Shown here: positions 31,033 through 39,811 of the stretch, piece by piece
Position numbering within the stretch: position 1 is the stretch's first letter
Layout: each line of letters begins with the position of its first letter
Source: Yersinia massiliensis
GTDB taxonomy: Bacteria > Pseudomonadota > Gammaproteobacteria > Enterobacterales > Enterobacteriaceae
Direction of reading: 5' to 3'
Assembly: GCF_003048255.1 (NCBI RefSeq)
Contig: NZ_CP028487.1
Location: 4,402,001-4,466,000, forward strand
Length of the DNA stretch: 64,000 bases
Notes under the pieces: generated by a model
Databases searched by the model: none
What the model saw: only the letters and a program-made list of their open reading frames with translations
What the model was told of the DNA's origin: nothing
Translations under genes and position numbers: made by a program

Positions 31033-31608
31033 GTGCAACGTGAACAAGTATTAGGCAGTGCACTCAATCTGTTAGAGCAACAAGGGCTGGCAAATACTAC
31101 GCTAGAGATGCTAGCAAAAGAAGTTTCAGTCACCGTCAGTGACCTGACCCGTTTTTGGCCAGATCGCGAGGCCTTATTGTATGACTGCCTGCGCTATCAT
31201 GGTCAGCAGATTGATACTTGGCGGCGGCAATTACAGTTAGATGAGACGTTATCACCCAAGCAAAAGCTCTTGGCTCGTTACCAAACGCTCAGTGAGCAAG
31301 TCCAAAATCAGCGTTTCCCCGGTTGTTTGTTTATCGCCGCGTGCAGTTTTTACCCTGATGATGAGCACCCCATTCATCAATTAGCCGAACAACAAAAGCA
31401 AGCGTCACTGCACTATACGCAAGCACTGTTGCGCGAGATGGACGCGGATGATGCGAGTATGGTGGCACAGCAGATGGAGCTGATTCTGGAAGGTTGCTTG
31501 AGTAAGCTGCTGGTAAAGCGCCAATTGCAGGATGTTGAAGTGGCTAAACGGCTAGCAGAAGATGTTTTGGATGTTGCGCAGTGCCGGAAAAATGGTGCAC
31601 TCAGTTAG
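31033..31608 (+). CDS. yjdC: TetR-family regulator YjdC
   Basis: Predicted transcription repressor with an N-terminal TetR helix-turn-helix (residues 1-50: [33 protein letters not shown]) and a ligand domain with YPGCLF-like [21 protein letters not shown] choose the GTG at 31033: it follows GGAGGAG at ideal spacing and gives 191 aa, the length of E. coli YjdC (MQREDVLG...); in-frame starts further upstream would add a non-homologous leader. In E. coli it adjoins dsbD; here the fdhF/gar block separates them. Its targets are not known to me. Confidence 0.9.
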   Translation: MQREQVLGSALNLLEQQGLANTTLEMLAKEVSVTVSDLTRFWPDREALLYDCLRYHGQQIDTWRRQLQLDETLSPKQKLLARYQTLSEQVQNQRFPGCLFIAACSFYPDDEHPIHQLAEQQKQASLHYTQALLREMDADDASMVAQQMELILEGCLSKLLVKRQLQDVEVAKRLAEDVLDVAQCRKNGALS

Positions 31609-31750
31609 TCCTGATAAGCTGATTTCGAGAGTGAAGTCGGTAAATTGCGCCCTATCTTGTCTGAAAAGAGAGCGATCAGCACAGTTTTAGTGGTTTTAGG
31701 CGATAAATTCGTTGACGATCAGCAGCCAATACGGTTTAATGCGCCCCGTT

Positions 31751-31826
31751 GCCCGGATAGCTCAGTCGGTAGAGCAGGGGATTGAAAATCCCCGTGTCCT
31801 TGGTTCGATTCCGAGTCCGGGCACCA
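31751..31826 (+). tRNA. pheU: tRNA-Phe(GAA)
   Basis: 76-nt cloverleaf starting GCCCGGATAGCTCAGTCGGT with encoded CCA end. Acceptor GCCCGGA pairs with TCCGGGC; anticodon GAA at 31784-31786 in a GGGGA/TCCCC stem; TTCGATT T-loop. Position behind yjdC matches E. coli pheU. Its last 16 nt begin the first of four 163-bp tandem repeats. Confidence 0.98.
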
Positions 31827-32467
31827 CTTTTAAAGAAACCAGCTTAATAGCTGGTTTTTTGCTTTCTGACGTTTGGACTCTTCATCAAACAGGGTTCGAT
31901 TATTCGCCCTGCAAGCAGGTCTCACCCCTTCGGGGCCGTCGCAAGCGACGTTCAACACCGCTGCGCGGGTTGTCCGAGTCCGGGCACCACTTTTAAAGAA
32001 ACCAGCTTAATAGCTGGTTTTTTGCTTTCTGGCGTTTGGACTCTTCATCAAACAGGGTTCGATTATTCGCCCTGCAAGCAGGACTCACCCCTTCGGGGCC
32101 GTCGCAAGCGACGTTCAACACCGCTGCGCGGGTTGTCCGAGTCCGGGCACCACTTTTAAAGAAACCAGCTTAATAGCTGGTTTTTTGCTTTCTGGCGTTT
32201 GGACTCTTCATCAAACAGGGTTCGATTATTCGCCCTGCAAGCAGGACTCACCCCTTCGGGGCCGTCGCAAGCGACGTTCAACACCGCTGCGCGGGTTGTC
32301 CGAGTCCGGGCACCACTTTTAAAGAAACCAGCTTAATAGCTGGTTTTTTGCTTTCTGACGTTTGGACTCTTCATCAAACAGGGTTCGATTATTCGCCCTG
32401 CAAGCAGGTCTCACCCCTTCGGGGCCGTCGCAAGCGACGTTCAACACCGCTGCGCGGGTTGTCCGAG
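31811..32467 (+). repeat. Four 163-bp tandem repeats seeded on the tRNA-Phe 3' end
   Basis: Units start at 31811, 31974, 32137 and 32300, exactly 163 bp apart, and a fifth begins at 32463 but stops after CCGAG. Each unit starts with the last 16 nt of tRNA-Phe including CCA. In unit 1: terminator hairpin AAACCAGCT/AGCTGGTTT with T run (31836-31860), T-loop-like GGTTCGA (31893-31899), then hairpins CCTGCAAGCAGG (31908-31919), CCCCTTCGGGG (31925-31935), GTCGCAAGCGAC (31938-31949) and CCGCTGCGCGG (31958-31968). Units 1 and 4 share one variant, units 2 and 3 another. The design recalls the tyrT/rtT repeats of E. coli. A small stable RNA per unit is possible but unproven; I see no credible protein. 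Confidence 0.95.
31836..31860 (+). terminator. Terminator of tRNA-Phe (first of four identical)
   Basis: AAACCAGCT (31836-31844), TAAT loop, AGCTGGTTT (31849-31857), then T run. Identical hairpins recur at 31999, 32162 and 32325 in the later repeat units. Confidence 0.92.
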
Positions 32468-32559
32468 ATTGACGCATTCCTGCTTGAGCTCATAATAATG
32501 GCAACCCCTAAATAGATAGTATATTCTAATAGACTTTCAAAATTCGAATCCGGTAATCC

Positions 32560-33549
32560 ATGGTTTCAGTAAAACTTAACAATGGACAGACATTCAGTTC
32601 CGACATTGGCACTTCGCTGCTGGACAGCGCCAAAGCAGCGGGCATCACATTGGAATACAGCTGTCGCACGGGTCGTTGCGGCGTGTGCAAAGCCACCGTA
32701 CTCAGCGGAGATACTGAAGCTCACAGGGAAGAAACGTCACTGACTACCGAGGAAATTGCAGCAGGAGTGATTCTTACTTGCTGCCGCCATGCCATAAGCG
32801 ATGTCGAGATTGATGCCGAAGACATTGGCGCTTTGGGCGACATCGAAGTCAAAACTCTCCCTTGCCGCATTGATACGATCACCCGTTTGGCTGATAACGT
32901 TGTGGAAGTACTCTTGCGAGTGCCTCCCGCCAGTAAGCTGCATTACCTTCCGGGTCAATATCTGGACGTGATCGGTGATGGCGGCCTGCGTCGCAGTTAC
33001 TCTATTGCCAATGCCCCACGCACCGACGGCAAACTGGAACTGCAGATCCGCGAAGTCGAGCAAGGCGCGATGTCAAGATACTGGTTCGGCAACGCCAAAC
33101 CGAATGATCTGCTTCGCCTAGAAGGCCCACTCGGCACCTTCTGCTTGCGAGACAAAGACGCCAGTACAATCGTGTTTCTCGCTACCGGCACCGGTATTGC
33201 GCCAGTGAAGGCAATGCTTGAGCAACTGCTAAGCAACCCGGTTCTGGCAGAAGGTAAGAAAATTCTCATATACTGGGGCGGGCGTACAGTAGACGATATT
33301 TATTGGGCTCCTCATTTCGAGAGTCTGAACGCGGTGTTTATTCCGGTATTGTCGCGAGCCAGCTCGGACTGGCAGGGGCGTACAGGCTACGTACAGAACG
33401 TCCTGCTGGATGATGGAATCGACCTCACTAAGGCGGTGGTTTACGCCTGTGGCTCGGAAAGCATGATTCATTCCGCCCGCGAAGCACTGACTATTGCTGG
33501 GTTACCTGTGAAACACTTTTACTCCGATGCATTCGTGAGTTCGAACTAA
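32560..33549 (+). CDS. ddhD: CDP-6-deoxy-delta-3,4-glucoseen reductase (E3)
   Basis: Iron-sulfur flavoprotein that hands electrons from NADH to DdhC (E1) in CDP-3,6-dideoxyhexose synthesis. 329 aa. N-terminal plant-type ferredoxin domain (Cys35, Cys40, Cys43, Cys74 or 75), then a ferredoxin-NADP reductase-like domain with FAD motif RRSYSIAN and NAD motif TGTGIAP. First gene of ddhDABC. Also called ascD or rfbI in related loci. The start has no strong ribosome-binding site. Base composition is visibly richer in GC than the flanking backbone, consistent with transfer. Confidence 0.94.
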   Translation: MVSVKLNNGQTFSSDIGTSLLDSAKAAGITLEYSCRTGRCGVCKATVLSGDTEAHREETSLTTEEIAAGVILTCCRHAISDVEIDAEDIGALGDIEVKTLPCRIDTITRLADNVVEVLLRVPPASKLHYLPGQYLDVIGDGGLRRSYSIANAPRTDGKLELQIREVEQGAMSRYWFGNAKPNDLLRLEGPLGTFCLRDKDASTIVFLATGTGIAPVKAMLEQLLSNPVLAEGKKILIYWGGRTVDDIYWAPHFESLNAVFIPVLSRASSDWQGRTGYVQNVLLDDGIDLTKAVVYACGSESMIHSAREALTIAGLPVKHFYSDAFVSSN

Positions 33550-33567
33550 TACTTATAAGGAACGGTT

Positions 33568-34341
33568 ATGAAAGCGGTCATTCTGGCTGGTGGGCTCGGC
33601 ACGCGTTTAAGCGAAGAAACCGGTACGCGGCCGAAGCCTATGGTTAAAATCGGCGGCAAGCCGATTCTGTGGCACATCATGAAAATGTACTCTTCCCATG
33701 GCATCAATGATTTCATCATTTGCTGTGGTTACAAGGGTTACATGATCAAGGAATACTTCGCCAACTACTTCCTGCATACGTCGGACATCACGTTCAACAT
33801 GCGCGAAAACACCATGAAGATTCACGATCAGCGTGCTGAAGACTGGCATGTGACCTTGGTCGACACGGGCGAAACGTCGATGACCGGTGGCCGCCTGCGC
33901 CGTGTGGCAGACTATGTGCGCGATGAAGAGGCTTTTTGCTTCACCTACGGTGATGGCGTGGGTAGCATGGACATCAGCGCTGCCGTCGCCTTCCACAAGA
34001 GCCACGGCAAAGCTGCCACGCTCACCGCGACTTTTCCACCAGGCCGCTTTGGCGCGCTGGACATGAGTGAAGGCCATGTCCTGAACTTCAAGGAAAAACC
34101 TAAAGGCGATGGCGCTATGATCAATGGCGGCTTCTTTGTGCTTTCTCCTCAGGTGCTGGATTACCTAGAAGGGGACAGCACGGTCTGGGAACAAGGCCCG
34201 CTGATGAGCCTCGCCGAACAGGGCCAACTGATGGCGTTCGAGCATCCGGGCTTCTGGCAACCGATGGACACCCTGCACGACAAAAATCTGCTTGAGAAAT
34301 TGTGGCAGAGCGGCAACGCACCTTGGAAAACCTGGGACTGA
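33568..34341 (+). CDS. ddhA: Glucose-1-phosphate cytidylyltransferase
   Basis: Makes CDP-glucose from CTP and glucose-1-phosphate, first step of the CDP-dideoxyhexose route (RfbF family). 257 aa. Nucleotidyltransferase loop [19 protein letters not shown] at residues 8-26, then [19 protein letters not shown] and YGDGVGSMD. The start follows AAGGAACGG. Lies 18 nt after ddhD. Confidence 0.96.
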   Translation: MKAVILAGGLGTRLSEETGTRPKPMVKIGGKPILWHIMKMYSSHGINDFIICCGYKGYMIKEYFANYFLHTSDITFNMRENTMKIHDQRAEDWHVTLVDTGETSMTGGRLRRVADYVRDEEAFCFTYGDGVGSMDISAAVAFHKSHGKAATLTATFPPGRFGALDMSEGHVLNFKEKPKGDGAMINGGFFVLSPQVLDYLEGDSTVWEQGPLMSLAEQGQLMAFEHPGFWQPMDTLHDKNLLEKLWQSGNAPWKTWD

Positions 34342-34348
34342 GAACGAT

Positions 34349-35437
34349 ATGAAAGCTTCTGTCTCCGCTGACTTCTGGAAAGGCAAAAAGGTCTTCCTCA
34401 CCGGCCATACTGGCTTCAAGGGTAGCTGGCTAGCTTTATGGCTACAGGACATGGGTGCTCAGGTGAAAGGCTTTGCCTTGGCGCCGCCAACGACGCCTTC
34501 ATTGTTCGAACAGGCACAGGTTGAAAGGGGTATAGAGTCGCAGATAGGCGACATTCGCGACCTGCATGCCATTACTGAGAGCATGGTTGCCTTCAATCCA
34601 GACATCCTGATTCACATGGCGGCCCAACCGCTGGTTAGGCTGTCGTACCGCGAGCCTGTCGAGACCTACTCCACCAACGTCATGGGCACCGTTCATGTGT
34701 TGGAAGCCGCGCGTCAGTGCCCCGCCCTACGTGCTATCGTAAATGTCACCACCGACAAATGTTACGAGAACCAAGAATGGGAATGGGGCTATCGCGAGAA
34801 TGAACCCATGGGTGGCCATGACCCGTACAGCAACAGTAAGGGCTGCGTGGAATTGGTCACCAGTGCTTACCGCAACTCATTCTTTAATACCGAACACTCT
34901 GCTGCATTGGCCTCGGCACGCGCCGGCAATGTCATCGGGGGAGGCGATTGGGCCGACGACCGGTTGATTCCGGACATCCTGCGTGCTGTGGAACAGAGCA
35001 AGCCCGTTGTCGTACGTAACCCGAAGGCCACTCGCCCTTGGCAGCACGTACTTGAGCCGCTAAGCGGTTACCTTGTTCTGGCCCAGCACCTATGGGAGCA
35101 TGGCCAGCCATTTGCCCAGGGCTGGAACTTCGGTCCTCGCGACGAAGACGCTCAACCTGTCGAGTGGATACTTGATCACATGGTGCAAGCCTGGGGGGAT
35201 GGCGCTAGCTGGCAACTTGACAGCGACCCACAACCGCACGAAGCACGCTATTTAAAACTGGATATATCCAAGGCCCGCACTCACCTGAAGTGGGAACCAA
35301 CATGGGGCTTGGAGACGACACTCACTCGCATCGTCAACTGGCATCGCGCCTGGTTGCAGAGCGATGACATGCATGCCCGTTGCATCGACGAAATCAATAG
35401 CTACATGGCAGCTATGCCACTGGCACTTAACCGATAA
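34349..35437 (+). CDS. ddhB: CDP-glucose 4,6-dehydratase
   Basis: Converts CDP-glucose to CDP-4-keto-6-deoxyglucose (RfbG family). 362 aa from the ATG at 34349 (MKASVSADFWKGKKVFLTGHTGF), 7 nt after ddhA; an upstream in-frame ATG lies inside ddhA and is rejected. Extended SDR fold: GHTGFKGSW nucleotide motif, HMAAQPLVRLSY, NVTTDKCYENQEW and the catalytic Tyr/Lys in DPYSNSKG. Confidence 0.96.
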   Translation: MKASVSADFWKGKKVFLTGHTGFKGSWLALWLQDMGAQVKGFALAPPTTPSLFEQAQVERGIESQIGDIRDLHAITESMVAFNPDILIHMAAQPLVRLSYREPVETYSTNVMGTVHVLEAARQCPALRAIVNVTTDKCYENQEWEWGYRENEPMGGHDPYSNSKGCVELVTSAYRNSFFNTEHSAALASARAGNVIGGGDWADDRLIPDILRAVEQSKPVVVRNPKATRPWQHVLEPLSGYLVLAQHLWEHGQPFAQGWNFGPRDEDAQPVEWILDHMVQAWGDGASWQLDSDPQPHEARYLKLDISKARTHLKWEPTWGLETTLTRIVNWHRAWLQSDDMHARCIDEINSYMAAMPLALNR

Positions 35438-35458
35438 TTAGATTGAACAGGAAATACT

Positions 35459-36772
35459 ATGACTCCCGATATGCTCCGTCAGGAAATCAGCCAACTCGTT
35501 GAGCGCTACGCCCAAACTGCCTTGGCGGCTAAACCTTTTGTCGGGGGCGAAACTGTCATCCCTCCATCGGGTAAAGTAATCGGCGCACGTGAACTGCAAC
35601 TGATGGTTGAGGCCTCGCTGGACGGCTGGCTGACCACTGGTCGTTTCAACGCTGAATTCGAGAAGAAACTGGCTGCGTTTTTGGGCGTGAACTACCTGCT
35701 GACCGTGAACTCAGGTTCTTCGGCCAACTTGGTTGCGTTCAGCACCCTCACTTCACCGAAACTGGGTGATCGTGCAATCAAAAAAGGCGACGAAGTCATT
35801 GGCGTCGCAGCAGGTTTCCCGACGACCGTTAACCCGATCGTTCAGTTCGGCGCGATCCCTGTATTCGTCGATGTTGAAATGAACACCCACAACATCAATG
35901 CAGACTTGATCGAAGCGGCCATCACGCCGAAGACCAAGGCCATCATGCTCGCTCACACCTTGGGCAACCCATTCAATCTGAACAAGGTGAAAGCACTGTG
36001 TGAAAAGTACAACTTGTGGCTGGTGGAAGATTGCTGTGACGCGCTGGGCGCGACATACGACGGCAAAATGGTCGGCACCTTTGGCGATATCGCCACGCTC
36101 AGCTTCTACCCTGCCCACCACATCACCATGGGTGAAGGCGGCGCTGTGTTTACGAACAACGCTCAACTGAGGCTGATCGCCGAATCGTTCCGTGATTGGG
36201 GCCGTGACTGCTACTGCGCGCCAGGTTGCGACGACACCTGCGGCAATCGTTTCGGACAGAAATTCGGTAGCCTGCCACAAGGTTACGATCACAAGTATGT
36301 GTACGCACACTTGGGCTATAACCTGAAAATCACTGACATGCAAGCCGCCTGCGGCTTGGCCCAGTTGGAGAGCGCACCGAAGTTCATCGAGACCCGCAAG
36401 CGCAACTTCAAACTGCTGAAAGAGCGTTTGTCCAGCCTTAGCGCCTTCTTGGAAATCGCCGAGCCTACGCCTAACAGTGATCCATCCTGGTTCGGTTTCC
36501 CAGTGACCTTGAAAGAGACTGCTGGCGTTAAGCGTGTAGATTTGCTGAAGTTTCTTGATCAACACAAGATCGGCACTCGGCTTCTTTTCGCAGGCAACCT
36601 GACTCGCCAACCGTACTTCCATGATGTGGAATTCCGCGTGGTGGGTGAGCTGACCAACACCGATCGCACCATGAACCAGACCTTCTGGCTGGGTGTGCAA
36701 CCGTCGTTGGGTCAGGAACATTTCGACTACGTTGGTGAAAAACTGGAAGAGTTCTTCGGGATCGGTTTCTAA
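35459..36772 (+). CDS. ddhC: CDP-4-keto-6-deoxyglucose 3-dehydrase (E1)
   Basis: PMP- and [2Fe-2S]-dependent enzyme that removes the 3-hydroxyl group (RfbH family). 437 aa of the aminotransferase-fold DegT family, but the usual PLP Lys is replaced by His: PAHHITMGEGG, His220 as in the E1 dehydrases. The Cys cluster CYCAPGCDDTCG near residue 250 binds the iron-sulfur centre. Works with DdhD. Followed after 3 nt by yerE. Confidence 0.96.
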   Translation: MTPDMLRQEISQLVERYAQTALAAKPFVGGETVIPPSGKVIGARELQLMVEASLDGWLTTGRFNAEFEKKLAAFLGVNYLLTVNSGSSANLVAFSTLTSPKLGDRAIKKGDEVIGVAAGFPTTVNPIVQFGAIPVFVDVEMNTHNINADLIEAAITPKTKAIMLAHTLGNPFNLNKVKALCEKYNLWLVEDCCDALGATYDGKMVGTFGDIATLSFYPAHHITMGEGGAVFTNNAQLRLIAESFRDWGRDCYCAPGCDDTCGNRFGQKFGSLPQGYDHKYVYAHLGYNLKITDMQAACGLAQLESAPKFIETRKRNFKLLKERLSSLSAFLEIAEPTPNSDPSWFGFPVTLKETAGVKRVDLLKFLDQHKIGTRLLFAGNLTRQPYFHDVEFRVVGELTNTDRTMNQTFWLGVQPSLGQEHFDYVGEKLEEFFGIGF

Positions 36773-36775
36773 CTT

Positions 36776-38491
36776 ATGAAAGCATCAGATGCAGTAGCAA
36801 AAGTCCTAGCGGACACCCAAGTCATTTATGGTTTTGAGCTTATCGGTGGAATGATCACCCATTTGGTGGACAGCATTAACTTGCTTGGCAAAACCAAATT
36901 GGTATCAATGCACCATGAGCAAGGCGCCGCCTTCGCTGCATCTGCTGTCGCACGCGCGACGAATCACAAGGTGATGGGCGTGGCATTGGGCACGAGTGGC
37001 CCAGGTGCCACGAACTTGATCACAGGAATTGCCGATTGCTGGCTGGATAGCCACCCGTGTCTGTTCCTGACCGGCCAGGTCAATACGCATGAGCTCAAAG
37101 GGGAACGGGCCATCCGTCAACAGGGTTTTCAAGAGCTCGATAGCGTCGCGTTGGTGAGGAGTATCACCAAGTATGCTCACCAAGTCGGGCACATTGATGA
37201 ACTGATTCCCTGCTTGCTCAAAGCGATTACCATCGCTCGATCAGGTCGCCCAGGCCCTGTATTGCTGGACATCCCCATGGACATCCAGCGAGCCGAGGTG
37301 GACGAGGCGGTATTGGATGAATTATTAAGCGTCTGGGCCTACGAGTCTTCGTTGGCACCGGAGCAAAGCGCCCCGTACGACGATGTATGGGCGTTGTTGG
37401 AAAAAGCGCAGAAACCCGTGTTCCTTATTGGTGGCGGCGCAGTCAATGTGCCAGGGTTCAGCCAATGGTTGAGCGAGGTCAGTAAACTGGGCATCCCTCA
37501 CGTCGCAAGCCTTAAGGGTGCCGAGAAACTACCTGCCAGCGAGCATTACCTTGGAATGCTGGGGGCCTATGGCACCCGAGCAGCTAATTATGCCGTGCAG
37601 AACTGCGACCTGCTGATCGTGTTCGGCAGCCGCATGGATGTGCGCCAAACCGGCGCAAAGACGGAAACCTTCGCGCACAATGCACATATCGTGCAGTTCG
37701 ATCTGGACGCTGCCCAGTTGGATAACAGGGTAAAAGCGCAACAGTCGATCAATGCCAACCTTGAGGCGGTATTTGCCTCTTTCGTCACCCATGCACCAAA
37801 ACTTCAATCCGTCCCCACGGCTTGGCAAACGCACCTAGCGCAGGTGTTCGAGCAGTCGTTCAAAGATGAGTATACGGACTGGAGTATCAGCCCTTTCAAA
37901 TTGTTCAGTACCCTCAACGAACTGGCTGAAGGTCAAGCGCTAGATTACGTCGTCGATGTGGGTAATAACCAGATGTGGGCCGCGCACACCTTGCGCCTAG
38001 ACTCTCGTCAGGCTATGCACCATTCCGGCGGCCTAGGTACGATGGGCTTTGCCATTCCCGCTGCGGTGGGTGCCTGTATCGCTGGTGACAAGCCAGTTGT
38101 GGTGATTACTGGTGATGGCGGCGCCCAACTGAATATCCAGGAGCTAGATATCATCGCCCGTGAGCGCCTCCCCATCCTCACGGTGGTATTGAACAACCAT
38201 TCCCTAGGCATGGTACGAGGCTTTCAGGAAATGTATTTCGAGGGTCGTAACTCCTCAACTTACTGGGATGGCTACACATCGCAATTCCAAGCACTGGGTG
38301 CTGCCTATGGCATCGATTCGCGGAGCTTGAGCGACCTGGAAACCTTCAAGGCGGCGGTGTCTGAGTTCCTAGCGAATGGGAAGCCGATGCTGATTGAGGT
38401 GTTGATGCCAGATGCACGGGAGTGCCGACCACGTCTGGAGTTCGGCCGCCCTATCAACGAACAGTCGCCGCTACTGGAACTGGGTCAATGA
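36776..38491 (+). CDS. yerE: ThDP-dependent YerE-type acetyl transfer enzyme
   Basis: 571-aa member of the acetolactate synthase family. Catalytic Glu48 in HHEQGAAFAA; ThDP/Mg motif GDGG at residues 446-449 followed by LNN. Its place directly behind ddhC identifies it as YerE, which uses pyruvate to add a two-carbon acetyl unit to C-4 of CDP-3,6-dideoxy-4-keto-glucose, giving the branched carbon chain of yersiniose. A housekeeping acetolactate synthase is unlikely: there is no small subunit and no ilv gene nearby. Assignment rests on context and family; not on a search. Confidence 0.87.
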   Translation: MKASDAVAKVLADTQVIYGFELIGGMITHLVDSINLLGKTKLVSMHHEQGAAFAASAVARATNHKVMGVALGTSGPGATNLITGIADCWLDSHPCLFLTGQVNTHELKGERAIRQQGFQELDSVALVRSITKYAHQVGHIDELIPCLLKAITIARSGRPGPVLLDIPMDIQRAEVDEAVLDELLSVWAYESSLAPEQSAPYDDVWALLEKAQKPVFLIGGGAVNVPGFSQWLSEVSKLGIPHVASLKGAEKLPASEHYLGMLGAYGTRAANYAVQNCDLLIVFGSRMDVRQTGAKTETFAHNAHIVQFDLDAAQLDNRVKAQQSINANLEAVFASFVTHAPKLQSVPTAWQTHLAQVFEQSFKDEYTDWSISPFKLFSTLNELAEGQALDYVVDVGNNQMWAAHTLRLDSRQAMHHSGGLGTMGFAIPAAVGACIAGDKPVVVITGDGGAQLNIQELDIIARERLPILTVVLNNHSLGMVRGFQEMYFEGRNSSTYWDGYTSQFQALGAAYGIDSRSLSDLETFKAAVSEFLANGKPMLIEVLMPDARECRPRLEFGRPINEQSPLLELGQ

Positions 38492-39420
38492 GACTCGCCA
38501 TCCTAGGAGCGAGCAGCCATATCGCCAAGGACCTGATAGCCAGCATCCCGTCGACGACTTATCAGTGCACCCTGTTCGTCCGTGCGACCAGCACGTTGGA
38601 TGCTGAGCTTCAAGAGACCGCGGCGCGCAAGGGATTTGCCGTCGTCACCTACGACAGCTTTGATGATAGCGACCAGTTCGATGCGATCATCAACTTCGTT
38701 GGCGTAGGCGATCCGGCTAGAGCGTTACAAATGGGTCAAGCCATTTTTACCGTCACTGAACACTATGACAACCTTGCTTTGGCCTATCTGCGCAGCCACC
38801 CTGAGTGCAAATACATCTATCTCAGTAGCGGCGCCGCCTATGGTTCCAATTTTGCAGCCCCGGTCACCGAGACCTCAACAGCAGTTTTTCCAATCAATGG
38901 CCTATTGCCCCAGCACTGGTATGGCGCTGCCAAATTCCAGACTGAGTGTCGCCATCGAGCACTGCCGGATGCGGCTATCGTCGATGTTCGTGTATTCAGC
39001 TATTTCAGTCATCGTCAGGCGCGCGAGGCACGATTTTTCCTGAGTGACATCCTAAGGGCACTGCATGCAGGGACGGTTCTGGAAGTGGCACCGGACGACA
39101 TGCTGCGAGACTACCTTACCCCTGCTGACTTCATGCAGTTAATCGACCGAATATTGCAAGCACCTGCATGCAACAGTGCTGTGGACTGTTACAGCCTCGC
39201 GCCCGTCGGGAAATTTGAGTTGCTCGCAGCTTTGGGCGAGCAGTTCGGCCTGAACTTCACAATTGTCGGTGAGCAGTCCCAGGTGAATGCCACAGGCCAA
39301 AAGGCGCATTACTATTCGTACAATCGCAAGGCCGAGCAATTATTCGGCTATGTCCCCACCGATTCTTCGCTGAGCGGTGTGATGCATGAGATCAGGCAGG
39401 CACTGCATGCAGAAGACTGA
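38488..39420 (+). CDS. yerF: YerF-type branched-sugar reductase (SDR)
   Basis: 310-aa NAD(P)-dependent SDR protein. I take the ATG at 38488, which overlaps the yerE stop (ATGA). N-terminal nucleotide motif ILGASSHIA (residues 5-13), catalytic Tyr145 and Lys149 in WYGAAKF. In the yersiniose pathway YerF reduces the acetyl side chain made by YerE to the hydroxyethyl group. An epimerase role is the alternative. Overlaps the gtrA-like gene by 14 nt. Confidence 0.82.
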   Translation: MRLAILGASSHIAKDLIASIPSTTYQCTLFVRATSTLDAELQETAARKGFAVVTYDSFDDSDQFDAIINFVGVGDPARALQMGQAIFTVTEHYDNLALAYLRSHPECKYIYLSSGAAYGSNFAAPVTETSTAVFPINGLLPQHWYGAAKFQTECRHRALPDAAIVDVRVFSYFSHRQAREARFFLSDILRALHAGTVLEVAPDDMLRDYLTPADFMQLIDRILQAPACNSAVDCYSLAPVGKFELLAALGEQFGLNFTIVGEQSQVNATGQKAHYYSYNRKAEQLFGYVPTDSSLSGVMHEIRQALHAED

Positions 39421-39811
39421 AAAAGCATGCCCACGGATTAGCGCACTTCTAGAGGTAAAGCTGGTCCGTTTTTTGTTGGTGGGGGTGATGAATGCAGCGT
39501 TCGGCTACGGCTGTTTTGCTGCCTTTCTCTACCTCGGTCTGCATTACAGCATGGCTCTACTACTGGCCACGATCCTCGGCGTCTTATTCAACTTTAAAAG
39601 CATCGGTGCCTTGGTGTTTGGCTCGAAAAAAAATAGCCTCATCTTCCGTTTTGTGGCCGGGTATACCGTAGTCTACGGTGCCAACGTAGCAGGTATTGCT
39701 GCGCTTACATCACTAGGCGCGACCCCCTATCTAGCTGGCATCGCATTAATTTTGCCGATGGCTCTACTCTCATTTGTCATTAATAACAGGTATATATTCA
39801 ATCATGCGTAA
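39407..39811 (+). CDS. GtrA-family membrane flippase
   Basis: 134-aa protein with four predicted helices (about residues 20-38, 45-62, 75-95 and 103-122) and the GtrA features VRFLLVGVMNAAFGYG and a C-terminal NNRYIF. In phage seroconversion cassettes GtrA flips undecaprenyl-phosphate-linked sugar to the periplasm. ATG at 39407 lies inside the end of yerF; an in-frame ATG at 39386 is also possible. It overlaps the following glycosyltransferase gene by 8 nt, the usual gtrA-gtrB arrangement. Confidence 0.88.
   Translation: MQKTEKACPRISALLEVKLVRFLLVGVMNAAFGYGCFAAFLYLGLHYSMALLLATILGVLFNFKSIGALVFGSKKNSLIFRFVAGYTVVYGANVAGIAALTSLGATPYLAGIALILPMALLSFVINNRYIFNHA

Noticed and set aside
31712..31996. 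A 94-codon frame across tRNA-Phe and the first repeat
   Set aside because: It would translate the tRNA gene itself and its terminator; treated as an artefact.
31811..32467. CRISPR array
   Set aside because: The 163-bp units are repeated in full with no unique spacers, and there are no cas genes.
35753..36721. A 322-codon open frame antisense to ddhC
   Set aside because: Lies entirely within a well-supported gene on the opposite strand and has no family resemblance.
36776..38491. Housekeeping acetolactate synthase large subunit
   Set aside because: Family is the same, but the place in a CDP-dideoxysugar operon and lack of a small subunit or ilv genes favour YerE.
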